Assembly (NCBI GenBank): GCA_903772945.1
Contig: CAICTM010000626.1
Location: 1 to 55,960, forward strand
Source of the DNA: Seminavis robusta
Lineage: Eukaryota; Bacillariophyta; Bacillariophyceae; Naviculales; Naviculaceae
Length of the DNA: 55,960 nucleotides
Direction: 5' to 3'
A program made the position numbers and the translations under genes. Shown here one piece after another: positions 55,579-55,960 of this stretch. The notes below the pieces were generated by a model that was not told where the DNA came from, made no database searches, and saw only the letters and a list, made by a program, of their open reading frames with translations. How positions within the stretch are numbered: the stretch's first letter is position 1; each line of letters begins with the position of its first letter.

Positions 55579-55960
55579 GGTTGGATTTCGACGCGTTCAA
55601 GTGGATCCAACGGCGACACAACGACGGCGACAAAGGTTTGCAAGGGGGAGTGTGGTCATGGCCGTGCCTTTGGGTTTCGAAGCCATGCGCAGAAGGTCGC
55701 GCGGAAATACAGGGTTCAGGATAACGCAACCCACGCAACGCCCTGGAAGGCCCCGTCATGGGACTTCTAGTCGCCAAAAAATAGGCATAAAGTCGCACAC
55801 AGCATCAAAGTCGCATCAAACGTCGTATGTAAAGTCGCATGCGAGTCGCATGAAAGTCGTGTGCGACTTTCTCGCACGACTTTCAAAGTCGCGCAAGATT
55901 ACTCTAAGCAAGTCTACAGAGTCGCGTAGGATCGCGTAAAGTCGTTTGTAAAGTCGCATA
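55579..55960. repeat. PRP19 5' flank and GTCGCA-rich repeat
   Basis: From about 55780 to the window end the motif AAAGTCGCA and variants recur roughly ten times in imperfect array, with an inverted copy forming a hairpin (55852-55861 GAAAGTCGTG with 55875-55884 CACGACTTTC). The array continues beyond the window. The first 200 bases hold the PRP19 promoter region. Confidence 0.7.

Overview
The window looks like nuclear DNA of a diatom, most likely a repeat-rich pennate species (inference). The evidence is: short GT-AG introns of about 59-192 bases that join neighbouring reading frames exactly; nuclear genes for amino-acid enzymes with a signal peptide followed by a plastid-type A-F cleavage context; CoDi-like Copia elements; a Ty3/Gypsy element; and eukaryotic core genes (SEC63, NUP160-like, PRP19, neutral ceramidase).

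Layout. 1-8.2 kb is a retroelement graveyard: the end of a non-autonomous LTR element (LTR 2655-2909) inserted in a Copia gag, the Copia gag/protease, an inverted LTR-gag fragment of another element that sits where integrase should be, then the Copia RT/RNase H and its 3' LTR. 8.4-15.6 kb is one four-exon minus-strand gene for a very large chromatin reader (bromodomain, PHD, Tudor-like, AT-hooks). 16.3-18.9 kb is a pogo-like DDE transposase gene with one frameshift. 19.4-30.5 kb is a minus-strand Gypsy element with 77-base LTRs and 4-base target duplication AGGA. It is decayed, carries a relic of another retroelement between protease and RT, and is split in gag by a 5.3-kb LTR element (24413-29713) with its own 5-base target duplication GTCTT.

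30.8-55.6 kb is ordinary gene-dense host DNA: a MYND-finger protein, a Q/N/P-rich protein, an aquaporin-like channel, SEC63, a YjjX-type NTPase, a NUP160-like nucleoporin, a seven-exon neutral ceramidase, a fused LeuC-LeuD isopropylmalate isomerase and histidinol dehydrogenase (tail to tail, both apparently plastid enzymes), an ankyrin-like relic and PRP19. The right edge holds a GTCGCA-rich repeat.

The most interesting object is the non-autonomous LTR family at 1-2909 and 24413-29713. No gag or pol is recognisable. Its interior is full of tiny stem-loops. Immediately inside one LTR is a 14-base sequence exactly complementary to a site within the LTR. Read on the minus strand, this is the geometry of Tf1-type self-primed reverse transcription. 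The window contains no CRISPR array, rRNA or tRNA that I could recognise.
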